Origin: Deltaproteobacteria bacterium
GTDB lineage: Archaea; Thermoplasmatota; Poseidoniia; Poseidoniales; Poseidoniaceae
NCBI GenBank assembly: GCA_028344335.1
Contig: JAOMAZ010000009.1
Location: forward strand, 1 to 53,315
DNA: 53,315 bases
Direction of reading: 5' to 3'
In this document: one piece after another, positions 16,834 through 24,790 of the stretch
How the letters are laid out: each line of letters starts with the position of its first letter
How positions within the stretch are numbered: the first letter of the stretch is position 1
Notes under the pieces: generated by a model
Told to the model about the DNA's origin: nothing
The model's database searches: none
The model's input: the letters and a program-made list of their open reading frames with translations, nothing else
Translations under genes and position numbers: made by a program

Positions 16834-17892
16834 TTAACACTCCCATGAATCTACATCAAAGCCATTTTCGCGCAGCCAATCATCATTGTACACCTTCGAT
16901 AAATAGGGGTTTCCTGCATCAGGAAGGATGACTACAATCATTGCATTTTCTTCTCGTTGATCGCATTCTTCTGCTACTTCCAAGGCGATATGGATTGCCG
17001 CCCCTGCTGATCCTCCGCTGAATAATCCTTCTTTTCTGGCCAGTTTTCTAGCCATTATGAAACATTGTTCATCGTTAACTTGGCGAATTTCATCAATATG
17101 GGTGAAATCCGTTGCGGGAGGAATGAAATCCTCGCCAAACCCCTCAACTTTGTAAGTATGAGGAATACCCATTTTACCAGTTTCGAAATATTCTTTGAGG
17201 ATTGAGCCGACTGGGTCAACGCCGATTATCTGGGGTGGTTTTTTACCTTCTTCTTTTGAAAGGTTATTCAATGATTGGGCGCAACCAGTAATGGTGCCCC
17301 CTGTGCCCATTGTTGAGATGAAATGGGTGATTTTACCTTCTGTTTGATTCCAAATCTCTGGGCCGGTCGACATGATGTGGGCCAAAGGGTTTGCCGCATG
17401 TGAATACTGGTCTGGATACCAAGCATTCTCAACTTCCCTACTAAGCCGTGCTGCTACTTCATAGTAAGAACGGGGGTCTTCTTTGTCAACCGCTGTGGGG
17501 CAAATATGGACTTCAGCACCTAATGCTCGTAGCAAATCTACTTTTTCTTGAGACATCTTGTCGGGCATTGTAAAAATGCACTTGTAACCACGCTGTGCTG
17601 CAACCATCGCGAGTCCGATTCCAGTATTTCCGCTGGTGGCTTCAATGATAGTTCCGCCTGCTTTTAGTAATCCTTTTTTTTCTGCATCCAAGACCATGTA
17701 CAATCCAATTCTGTCCTTGATGGAACCACCAGGGTTGCACCGTTCTAACTTCACCCATATTTCACTGTGTTTGAGTTGAGAAGTAACTTGATTTAATTTG
17801 ATTAATGGGGTGTCGCCAATTGCAGAAACAACATCCTCATAGGTTCTCGCAGGTAGCACCATTGATTGGGCCTGATGAGAACTCGGTTTCAT
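16834..17892 (-). CDS. Cystathionine beta-synthase / cysteine synthase family PLP enzyme
   Basis: Fold-type II PLP enzyme. The PLP lysine lies in NPGGSIKDRIG (about residue 59), the phosphate loop is EATSGNTGIGLA and STMGTGGTITG follows. The block YPDQYSHAANPLAHIMSTGPEIWNQTEGKITHF resembles eukaryotic CBS and its bacterial relatives more than O-acetylserine sulfhydrylase, from memory. There is no C-terminal CBS regulatory domain pair. With the downstream gamma-lyase/synthase gene it forms a reverse-transsulfuration pair. Alternative ATG start at 17916 overlaps the upstream transporter gene; ATG 17892 avoids this. Confidence 0.88.
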   Translation of the reverse strand: MKPSSHQAQSMVLPARTYEDVVSAIGDTPLIKLNQVTSQLKHSEIWVKLERCNPGGSIKDRIGLYMVLDAEKKGLLKAGGTIIEATSGNTGIGLAMVAAQRGYKCIFTMPDKMSQEKVDLLRALGAEVHICPTAVDKEDPRSYYEVAARLSREVENAWYPDQYSHAANPLAHIMSTGPEIWNQTEGKITHFISTMGTGGTITGCAQSLNNLSKEEGKKPPQIIGVDPVGSILKEYFETGKMGIPHTYKVEGFGEDFIPPATDFTHIDEIRQVNDEQCFIMARKLARKEGLFSGGSAGAAIHIALEVAEECDQREENAMIVVILPDAGNPYLSKVYNDDWLRENGFDVDSWEC

Positions 17893-17899
17893 TCTTGTC

Positions 17900-18886
17900 C
17901 TATTCTTCACTAGCATCAATAAACTGGTTTGGTCTCAATTCAACAATCAGGTTCCCGAGTAACAAAAGCCCACCTCCAACAAATAGCCAGAAGGTGAATT
18001 CATTTAACCCAACGAATAATGCATAGATTGTTGCCCAAACAGGCTCAAAGGCATAGATGATTGCGGCATGAACGGGATGAAGAAAGCGTTGATAGATATT
18101 GAGAAGTAAGATTGCGATGAATGAGCCAAGAAAACCTAAAAGAAATAACCACAAAAGGATGTCCCAGTGAAATAATAGAGAGAACAAATCACTGATTGAA
18201 GGAGAATTAACAGGAGACAAGAGTAAGGATATTAGAAGAGTAAACACAGATGCAGTAATCACTACAATGAAAGAAGTCATGGTCAGCCTTACTGGGTCAA
18301 CACGCTTTGTGATTACATCTGTTGCAACGATATGAACTGCAAAAATTAAGGCACTAAAGACAGTGACTAATTCTGCCCAACCCCATGAAATTTGAGGAGG
18401 GCCATCGATAAAACCAGCCCCTAAAGTAGCGAGTAAGATCCCCACTACCAAAGATCCACTCAAAGGGTGCTTGCGTAGAACAAGACCGATTAAAGCGGTA
18501 AATACAACATAAAGGCTGGTCAAAAAAGCTGATACTGCTGGAGTAATATCATCAATTGCTAACATTTGAGTTAGGAACCCCCCCCATAATAAGAGGCCTA
18601 AAATTAACCCCCCATTCCAAGCATCAATATCTTTCAATCCGCTTCTAGCATTTTTATTGAATATTGATAGTGAAATAGCGCCAATTGTGAACCTTATAAC
18701 AAGCATAAACGCAACAACTGAGGCAAGATGCCAAGTCGTCAAATAACTATCTGCAGCATTGAGGACTTCTTTCATCCAGACAAATGTTCCGCCCCAAACA
18801 AGAGTGACCAAAAAAAGCCACCCTATTGCTTGGCGGCGTTGCACGGCCTGTTCCATATTGTGTGGCCTAAGGAGAGGAGTCATCAT
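17900..18886 (-). CDS. EamA/DMT-family transporter
   Basis: About ten hydrophobic segments in two tandem five-helix halves, the layout of drug/metabolite transporter superfamily exporters. It begins with WLFLVTLVWGGTFVWMKEVL, the usual EamA first helix, and the second half includes HAAIIYAFEPVWATIYALFVG, also typical. Family members export amino acids or related metabolites. Being the first gene of the unit with CBS- and CGL-type enzymes, it may move cysteine, homocysteine or a related sulfur compound, which is inference from context. The start is ATG 18886 or 18883. Confidence 0.88.
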   Translation of the reverse strand: MMTPLLRPHNMEQAVQRRQAIGWLFLVTLVWGGTFVWMKEVLNAADSYLTTWHLASVVAFMLVIRFTIGAISLSIFNKNARSGLKDIDAWNGGLILGLLLWGGFLTQMLAIDDITPAVSAFLTSLYVVFTALIGLVLRKHPLSGSLVVGILLATLGAGFIDGPPQISWGWAELVTVFSALIFAVHIVATDVITKRVDPVRLTMTSFIVVITASVFTLLISLLLSPVNSPSISDLFSLLFHWDILLWLFLLGFLGSFIAILLLNIYQRFLHPVHAAIIYAFEPVWATIYALFVGLNEFTFWLFVGGGLLLLGNLIVELRPNQFIDASEE

Positions 18887-18935
18887 GCTTGGGGTAAACC
18901 GGTGTTTTTTTTACAGCCTTAGCTTTCGGGGGTTT

Positions 18936-19535
18936 GTGGACATAATTAGTCATGCGCTGATTGGGGCTATTGTCGCACAGCTTTGTTTATGGAAAATGGA
19001 TGATTCATCAAAGCGAAAAAGGTTAGTAGTTGCAGGGGCGTTATTGGCAGCAGCACCAGATATTGCAAATATTCCCTTATACTTGCATTTAGGGGCGTTA
19101 AATGAGCGGTTTCTTTGGATCCCGTATCATTCAGATTGGGATGGGCATAGGGCTGCATATCCAATGATGGTCGTTGGTTGGGAAATTACTCATTCCCTAA
19201 TTCTTGCAGCTTTGATTGGCTATTTTTTATACCGGAAAAAATATGCTTTATGGCCAGTTCTTTGTTGGGCATCTCACCTCCTTGTAGATGTCTTGACTCA
19301 TACGGGAGAGTGGGCTTCTGTTCCTTTGTGGCCGGTTTACCTCAAAGTAGAGGGTTTTAATGACCCATGGAAATGGTCACCATCTGCTTGGTTATTCTCA
19401 AATATTGCATTCTTTGTTATCTTTTACTTAATTAGTAAGTATATGGAAAGGTGGAGAATTAATTATCCGGGCTACCTCTTACCGGCCGAAGCATGGTCTC
19501 GCGGCTGGGAAAGTAGCCATGATGCTCAAGGCTAA
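18936..19535 (+). CDS. DUF457/YdjM-like metal-dependent membrane hydrolase family protein
   Basis: An integral membrane protein with the family's metal-binding-type motifs: DIISHALIGAIVAQ at the start, LLAAAPDI, WEITHSL and CWASHLLVDVLTH. Four or more hydrophobic helices are visible. The track ORF runs upstream through the divergent EamA promoter; a GTG at 18936 (V-DIISHA) places the first conserved His at the normal position. It is followed three bases later by the geranylgeranyl reductase gene, so the two are probably coupled. The biochemical role of the family is poorly known. Confidence 0.75.
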   Translation: MDIISHALIGAIVAQLCLWKMDDSSKRKRLVVAGALLAAAPDIANIPLYLHLGALNERFLWIPYHSDWDGHRAAYPMMVVGWEITHSLILAALIGYFLYRKKYALWPVLCWASHLLVDVLTHTGEWASVPLWPVYLKVEGFNDPWKWSPSAWLFSNIAFFVIFYLISKYMERWRINYPGYLLPAEAWSRGWESSHDAQG

Positions 19536-19538
19536 GTT

Positions 19539-20885
19539 ATGTCCGCACTACCAAGTATGGGCGAGGTTGAATTCTGGAAAGCGCCCTTCGATAGTGGCCC
19601 TGAACCAAAACCTGAGGCTAAATTTGATGTGATTATAGTAGGTGGTGGGCCTGCTGGTTCTGCTGCTGCCTCTTACTTAGCTATGGAAAATAAAAAAGTC
19701 TTGCTTTTAGAAAAAGGAAGTTGGCCGAGGGACAAAGTTTGTGGGGATGCGGTGGGGGGTAAATCACTAGCTCATGTTGCGGCATTAGGTGTAAAACCAA
19801 GATTGGAAAAGAACCCCCACTTCAAAGTCACAAGCATCATCTTTGGGGCTCCAAATGGAATACCTGTGAATATTCCATTACCAAAAGAAGAAGTGGAAAA
19901 ACAAACGTCTGGATATTCATTGCCCCGAATTATTTTCGATAGAATGTTATTCGAAAGAGCTGCGGAATTGGTAATCCAAGGCGGGGGTTTCGTTGCTCAG
20001 TCTTGTAATGTAAAAAAAATCATTCATAATAACAAAGAAGGTGATAATAGAGTATTTTCTGGAGTATCAACAAACATTGGAGATTTTTTTGCGCCAATGA
20101 TTATTGGAGCCGCGGGGTATACTTGTCCAGTTGCCCGCGCCGTGGTAAAGGAAACATATTCTGAAGAATTAATGAATAGGGAGCACTACTGTGGGGGCTG
20201 GAGAGAATACTGGACTGATGTAGAAGGTTGCAATGTAAAAGAGGGTGCTATCGAAATTCATTTTCTCAAAGGTAGTTCTGGATACCTCTGGTTATTTCCA
20301 GTTGGAAATGGTGTTGTTAATGTAGGAATTGGAATGGTACTTTCAGAATTAGATAAACAACAACAGAAACTACGAGATATGCAAGCAGACCTCATTAATA
20401 ATCATCCGATTTTTAAAAAGAGGTTTTCTGCTGCAAAAATGCAAGAAGGAAGTGGAAAGGGGTGGCAATTGCCATTTGGGTCACCCAGAGAAGATGTTGT
20501 ATTGCAACCGCGAAGAGCTTTTGCAAATGGTATATTATTAATCGGTGATTCAGCCAGTCTTGTTGATCCATTTTCTGGTGAAGGAATTGGAAATGCTCTT
20601 TATTCTGCAAAGGTGGCGGCAGATTCAATATTGAAATATGGTAAAATTACCATTAAATCTGGCAGAGAATATCAAGATGCTGTCTGGGAAGAATTGGGTG
20701 ATGAGTTAACAAACTCTCTAAAATTGCAGAAATTATCTCGTAAAACCTTCCTGATGAATTGGGCCTTAAAAAAAGCCGCAAAGAAGCCAAAAATACAAAA
20801 ATTATTCACAGATATGATTGCAAGTAAAGAAGCGCAGGGTAATTTACACTCCAAATGGTATCTGCTTCGTACCTTCTTATTTTGA
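19539..20885 (+). CDS. Geranylgeranyl reductase family FAD oxidoreductase
   Basis: A 448-residue flavoprotein. The FAD motif VIIVGGGPAGSAAASYLAMENKKVLLLEKG is followed by WPRDKVCGDAVGGKSL, the GGR-type conserved Cys region. The C-terminal FAD motif is GILLIGDSASLVDPFSGEGIGNALYSA. These enzymes reduce the isoprenoid double bonds of archaeal membrane lipids or precursors. It follows the DUF457 gene by 3 bases and precedes the HAD phosphatase. A second, much shorter GGR-like protein is encoded at 43.0-43.6 kb. Confidence 0.85.
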   Translation: MSALPSMGEVEFWKAPFDSGPEPKPEAKFDVIIVGGGPAGSAAASYLAMENKKVLLLEKGSWPRDKVCGDAVGGKSLAHVAALGVKPRLEKNPHFKVTSIIFGAPNGIPVNIPLPKEEVEKQTSGYSLPRIIFDRMLFERAAELVIQGGGFVAQSCNVKKIIHNNKEGDNRVFSGVSTNIGDFFAPMIIGAAGYTCPVARAVVKETYSEELMNREHYCGGWREYWTDVEGCNVKEGAIEIHFLKGSSGYLWLFPVGNGVVNVGIGMVLSELDKQQQKLRDMQADLINNHPIFKKRFSAAKMQEGSGKGWQLPFGSPREDVVLQPRRAFANGILLIGDSASLVDPFSGEGIGNALYSAKVAADSILKYGKITIKSGREYQDAVWEELGDELTNSLKLQKLSRKTFLMNWALKKAAKKPKIQKLFTDMIASKEAQGNLHSKWYLLRTFLF

Positions 20886-20902
20886 GAAAGACTTGTCATG
20901 GG

Positions 20903-21700
20903 ATGGCTAGAGGAAGGTGTATGGGGGATAATCCACTCGAGGGAGTAAAAGCGGTTTTTCTTGACCTCGATGGTACCATTTATCTTGGTGGTGAGTTAAT
21001 CAAAGGGGCGCTTGAATTCCTCAATCGCTGTGAACAACAAGGGATTCAAAGGTTTTTCTTGTCTAATAATTCATCTCGTTCAGTAGATGCATATGTGAAT
21101 AAATTGCAGAAATTTGGAATCCCATGTACAGCCAAAGACGTATTGCTATCAACACACGACCTCCTGTCTTGGTTATCATCCAATAATGTTACAGAAACCT
21201 ACCTAGTTGGAACTGAGGGGATGGGTTCTATGTTAGAGGCGAGAGGAATTTCCACTAAATCAAAATCTCCACAATATGTTGTGCTTGGTTATGATACAGA
21301 AATTAGCTATGAAAAATTAGAAACGGCCTCTATTCTACTGCACAAAGGCGTGCCAATGGTGGCTTCACATCCTGATATGGTCTGCCCCTCTCCAGAGGGC
21401 GGGATACCAGATACAGGTGCATACATGGCATTGTTTGAAGCAACCACAGGAGTGCGTCCAGAACATATTTGTGGAAAGCCAAATCCAGGAATGATCCTTC
21501 ACAAGGTCAAAGAGTTGGGGCTTCAACCTCAGCAATGTGTAATGGTTGGAGACCGTCTTTACACAGATATCGAGATGGCAAACCGAGCCGGCGTTAAGGG
21601 GGTTCTTGTCCTTAGTGGGGAAGCAACATTAGAAGATTTGGAACAATCTCCACAAACTCCTGACTTAGTAGTAAATTCAGTCGATGAAATGCTTCGTTGA
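20903..21700 (+). CDS. HAD-superfamily IIA phosphatase (NagD/PNPase-like)
   Basis: HAD phosphatase with motif I AVFLDLDGTIYLGG, motif II FFLSNNSSR, the motif III lysine in GKPNPGMI and motif IV VMVGDRLYTDIEMANRAG. The C2-type cap between motifs II and III marks subclass IIA, which includes p-nitrophenylphosphatase, phosphoglycolate phosphatase and NagD. The natural substrate is unknown; in a lipid context glycerol-phosphate is possible but unsupported. Starts at 20903 or 20921 are both plausible. The 3' end overlaps the convergent aquaporin gene by 24 bases. Confidence 0.88.
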   Translation: MARGRCMGDNPLEGVKAVFLDLDGTIYLGGELIKGALEFLNRCEQQGIQRFFLSNNSSRSVDAYVNKLQKFGIPCTAKDVLLSTHDLLSWLSSNNVTETYLVGTEGMGSMLEARGISTKSKSPQYVVLGYDTEISYEKLETASILLHKGVPMVASHPDMVCPSPEGGIPDTGAYMALFEATTGVRPEHICGKPNPGMILHKVKELGLQPQQCVMVGDRLYTDIEMANRAGVKGVLVLSGEATLEDLEQSPQTPDLVVNSVDEMLR

Positions 21701-22318
21701 AATTTTATTCCATAAGGGAATGGCAAGAGTTGCGCCAATAATTGGCGCAAATATGTACATCCACAATAATTCGAACATTTCTTCTGGAATTGCTGGACCA
21801 ATGCTACGTGCTGGATTCATCGAAGCCCCTGTAAAAGAGCCAGCAATGAAGGCAAGGATAGCAACAGCACTTCCAACTGCTAAAGCAATTCTTTGTATTG
21901 AAGCATTAGGAATGGCCGCCCATAAAATTGACAGCATTAGCAAACAAGTAATTGCAACTTCAATAATGAAGGCTTGCCATATTGATAAAGATGTGGTGGT
22001 TGAACCTAAATTTGTATGCCCACTCATAATCAACAAAGAATAGCCTGCAACTATTGCACCAAGGCACTGTGCAACTATATATCCCAACAGTTGTTGTTTG
22101 GGTAATCGTCCTTCAATACAGAAAGCAACGCTAACTGCTGGATTAATGTGGGCACCTGAAGTATTTCCAAAAATCGATATCATCGCCCAAACTGCACTTC
22201 CAAATACAAGACTGACTACTATGGACCATAACAATCCTTCACCCGCTAAGATGATGCTTCCGCAACCAAAAAACACCAGCCCAAAAGTGCCGGCGGCTTC
22301 AGCAAGGTAGGGCCTCAT
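21677..22318 (-). CDS. Aquaporin / MIP family channel
   Basis: Six hydrophobic segments with both NPA half-helix motifs, SGAHINPAVSVAF and GASMNPARSIGP, the second followed by the Arg of the selectivity filter. The size (213 residues) suits AqpM or bacterial aquaporins. Water or glycerol passage cannot be separated by eye. The track start is a TTG at 22321; the ATG at 22316-22318 lies directly after a perfect 11-bp hairpin (22319-22344), which may affect translation or end an upstream transcript. Confidence 0.92.
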   Translation of the reverse strand: MRPYLAEAAGTFGLVFFGCGSIILAGEGLLWSIVVSLVFGSAVWAMISIFGNTSGAHINPAVSVAFCIEGRLPKQQLLGYIVAQCLGAIVAGYSLLIMSGHTNLGSTTTSLSIWQAFIIEVAITCLLMLSILWAAIPNASIQRIALAVGSAVAILAFIAGSFTGASMNPARSIGPAIPEEMFELLWMYIFAPIIGATLAIPLWNKISTKHFID

Positions 22319-22344
22319 CAACGGCCGTCAAAGGACGGCCGTTG
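22319..22344 (-). repeat. Perfect inverted repeat abutting the aquaporin start codon
   Basis: CAACGGCCGTC - 4-base loop - GACGGCCGTTG, 11 base pairs with no mismatch, and on the minus strand the next base is the A of the aquaporin ATG. It is too GC-rich and precise to be ordinary spacer here. It could be a terminator for the small remnant ORF upstream, an attenuator, or a protein-binding site. Confidence 0.85.
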
Positions 22345-22359
22345 AAGAGCCTGTCTAAA

Positions 22360-22495
22360 TCAAATGTTCTCGTGTCGAAAGCCGTATGTGAACTGAAGGT
22401 CGGCAGTCTCTGCTTCAAATTTTTTCCACTCAGCATCTTCTGCTTCTTTCTGCTCTTCTTCCCCTTCCCATGCAACATTAGTTTGTTCTTCACAT
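22360..22495 (-). pseudogene. Small acidic ORF broken at its start codon by one extra base
   Basis: On the minus strand an ATG at 22493-22495 is followed immediately by TGA. If one T (22492) is removed, the frame reads MEEQTNVAWEGEEEQKEAED... and ends ...FTYGFRHENI at a TGA at 22360, giving 44 residues. The acidic, Glu-rich composition matches the rest of this genome better than the overlapping Lys/Arg-rich track ORF (22299-22493). The downstream aquaporin lies just past a perfect hairpin. It may be a real small gene with a sequence error, or a decayed one. Confidence 0.35.
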
Positions 22496-22498
22496 TAT

Positions 22499-22512
22499 AT
22501 TAAATATTTAAT
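22499..22512. promoter_or_regulatory. AT palindrome between divergent genes, likely promoter element
   Basis: ATTAAATATTTAAT is a perfect 14-bp palindrome in the short gap between the small minus-strand ORF and the NERD gene. It contains TATA-like sequence on both strands, so it could serve as a bidirectional archaeal TATA element. Confidence 0.4.
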
Positions 22513-22555
22513 TTGGTGGATATTGTCTTCAATCAAAACCTGTTGGCTTACCCTG

Positions 22556-23473
22556 ATGGTGCTAGGGCGTTTCAAAGAAATTTGGCGCCGTAAGCGCCGT
22601 TTTCCAGCAGCAGGACATGAAAAGGCTGGCTTCGCTGCTGAAGCACAAGTCGGGCATCTCATCGAAGCTGGAATCGCCGACACTTGTTGGCGTGTCTTTC
22701 ATGGCCCAAGGATTCCAGCACCTAAAGAAAAAAGATGTCGAGAAGTTGATTTTGTGGTTATCGGACCAGATGAAGTTTGGATGGTTGAATGCAAACATTG
22801 GTCTGGAAGAATGGAAATCGTCGATGGTGAAGTAATTCAACACAGGCGTAATGACCACGGCCAATTGAATCACAAAGATACGTTTGGAATAATTGCTCAT
22901 AAGGGTGATGTGTTGAAAGAATATCACAAGGGGGAGATGCCAACAAAAATCACCTCGTTTGTGGTTTTCTCAAATCAAAATCTCGAAATCCCTGATGATA
23001 TTATGGCCAGAAAAGATTGTTTGCGCCCATCTGATTTACTGAAAATCCTACCGAGTGAAATAAAAAATGCCAAGCCTCTAGAATTGTCTAAAGAGTCCGC
23101 TTCATTAGTAAAAACTCTAGAAACTGTTGGTTCGTGGGATCTTGTTAATCTACATGGTGGGAGAGAATACAATGGCGATTTATTGAGTGTATCAGAAGAT
23201 AGTGGGGTACTACATGCAGTATTCAACTCTAGAGATTATTATGATGCTATTAAAATAGAAACCGAACGTTCATGGTTGAAGGGTTTATTCAATCCAAGTT
23301 GTCAGGCAATAATGGTCAAAAATGGAAAAGATGTCAAGCGCTGTTCAGTTAATCCATCTGCCAGTCTACAGATTAGAAGGGCGGCGCGGTCCCAAGCTAC
23401 AACAGTTGAATGGCGCCATATAACTCGCATCGACCTAATGAGCAATCCTGAACATCACAATATGCGAAAGTAA
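22556..23473 (+). CDS. NERD-domain (nuclease-related) protein
   Basis: The N-terminal half matches NERD: GHEKAGFAAEAQVGHLIEAG..., then EVDFVVIGPDEVWMVECKHWSGRM. This supplies the D...E-x-K pattern of restriction-endonuclease-like cores (D in REVDFVV, E and K in VECK). NERD proteins are predicted nucleases or DNA-processing factors of largely unknown function. The C-terminal ~150 residues have no recognised domain. The track start is a TTG at 22523; the ATG at 22556 (MVLGRFKEIW) is preferred. Monocistronic or first in a short plus-strand run with the SemiSWEET gene. Confidence 0.8.
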   Translation: MVLGRFKEIWRRKRRFPAAGHEKAGFAAEAQVGHLIEAGIADTCWRVFHGPRIPAPKEKRCREVDFVVIGPDEVWMVECKHWSGRMEIVDGEVIQHRRNDHGQLNHKDTFGIIAHKGDVLKEYHKGEMPTKITSFVVFSNQNLEIPDDIMARKDCLRPSDLLKILPSEIKNAKPLELSKESASLVKTLETVGSWDLVNLHGGREYNGDLLSVSEDSGVLHAVFNSRDYYDAIKIETERSWLKGLFNPSCQAIMVKNGKDVKRCSVNPSASLQIRRAARSQATTVEWRHITRIDLMSNPEHHNMRK

Positions 23474-23510
23474 TCGTGACTTCAAATGGGAAGGCGACAG
23501 CCGGCGCCTT

Positions 23511-23789
23511 ATGGTAGAAGACGCAACCATCCGGATCATTGGTGTTCTTGCTAGTATTCTTGGTGTTGTGGCTTGGGCGCCGCAACTAAAGAGAGTCTGG
23601 GTAGATAAGCGCCATGATGGCATTTCATTGCCAACATTGTGGGTTGTCGCCTTGGCATTGACACTGTGGCTTATCTATGGGATATTGATAGGTGCAAGTG
23701 AAATTGTGGTTGGAAATGCTATCGCACTAACGATGATTTTACTTGTTGTATTTGGTGTCATGAAGGTAAGGAAACCGGTTCAAGGTTGA
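23511..23789 (+). CDS. SemiSWEET/PQ-loop sugar transporter
   Basis: A 92-residue protein with three hydrophobic helices and the PQ motif (VVAWAPQLKRVW). GISLPTLWVVALALTLWLIYGIL and VVGNAIALTMI follow, the standard SemiSWEET layout. SemiSWEETs dimerise to form a sugar uniporter. The substrate cannot be inferred. Confidence 0.88.
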   Translation: MVEDATIRIIGVLASILGVVAWAPQLKRVWVDKRHDGISLPTLWVVALALTLWLIYGILIGASEIVVGNAIALTMILLVVFGVMKVRKPVQG

Positions 23790-23815
23790 TATGATAGTGT
23801 TTTTTGGAATGGTTT

Positions 23816-24721
23816 ATGGCGCAATCTGATAACTTGCAATCCTTGACTGTTGCAGAACTGAAAGTTCGTTTGAAAGATGCTGGTCTTGCTGTTAGTGGTA
23901 AGAAGGCTGAATTAATCGCTAGGCTTGGAAAAAGCACAGTGCTAGAGAAGCCTAAATCCGTAGTACTAGTTGCTGACAAATTTGTTAAATCTGCTAAGAA
24001 ATCTGCTGATGGTGGGTTGCCCTTTTTTCTAGCCATCAAAGAAGGTGGTTTGGGGGATGTTGAAATCGATAAATGGAAAGCTGCATCCTATGGGATGGCG
24101 TTCTTCATGCTCATCATGTTGATTATAGGGCTCAATTCAATGTCTTGGTATTCCGCGAGTATGGAAGAAACTGAAGATGATGGTTTTATGGGTCCAATGA
24201 CAATATCAATGGAAATGAATGTTGGGTTAAGTGATATCCAAATGAAAATGTCGATGTTGGGAATGGAGCAAGCAAATGAAATGTCCTTGAGTGATTGTGC
24301 TGAAGGAGAGGAGGAAGCGGAAGAGGATGGAGAGGCACCGATAAGTTGTGGGGCCCTTTCCACTGCTGGAACTATCAATACTCTATGTATCATTCTTTCA
24401 ATGATTGCAATTATCATATTACTGACTTTTTCCATTGGGAGGGGTTTTGGAGTTTTTTCTACTGGCGTGCTTGATGAAAAATCAGAATTGATTGAAAAGA
24501 TAAGTTGGATGGTGGCGGTTATTTCAATCAACTTAGGTAGTCTATTATATGGGGTAATTGCTGGTTTCATGACGGATATGGAAGAGCCTTTAGAGGGGGG
24601 TCTTGGGGGTATGTGGTGGATTATGTTCTTGCTTTCACTGACCTTTGCAGCAATCGTTTACAATGAAAAAACAATGCAGATATTCTACTCTCTAAAAAGT
24701 AAGTTTCCATCTAAAGAATAG
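23816..24721 (+). CDS. SAP-domain membrane protein
   Basis: The N-terminal ~35 residues form a SAP motif (SLTVAELKVRLKDAGLAVSGKKAELIARLG), a helix-extended-helix module that binds DNA or other partners. After a linker come four hydrophobic segments: YGMAFFMLIMLIIGL, LCIILSMIAIIILLTF, ISWMVAVISINLGSLLYGVIAG and GMWWIMFLLSLTFAAIV. An acidic, Met-rich region lies between the first and second. The track start is TTG 23804; ATG 23816 is better. A SAP module on a multi-pass membrane protein suggests tethering of DNA or a partner to the membrane. The SAP motif is close to the one in the cassette gene at 28.5 kb. Confidence 0.7.
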   Translation: MAQSDNLQSLTVAELKVRLKDAGLAVSGKKAELIARLGKSTVLEKPKSVVLVADKFVKSAKKSADGGLPFFLAIKEGGLGDVEIDKWKAASYGMAFFMLIMLIIGLNSMSWYSASMEETEDDGFMGPMTISMEMNVGLSDIQMKMSMLGMEQANEMSLSDCAEGEEEAEEDGEAPISCGALSTAGTINTLCIILSMIAIIILLTFSIGRGFGVFSTGVLDEKSELIEKISWMVAVISINLGSLLYGVIAGFMTDMEEPLEGGLGGMWWIMFLLSLTFAAIVYNEKTMQIFYSLKSKFPSKE

Positions 24722-24790
24722 ATGTTATCGTCTATTCTGGTGTGAACCAAATAGTGATTGATTTTTCCTTTGGTTAAAAGTCGAAACTGA

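Noticed and set aside
22299-22493. 64-residue Lys/Arg-rich minus-strand ORF in the track
   Set aside because: It overlaps the aquaporin start and hairpin, and another frame over the same DNA has more native-like acidic content.
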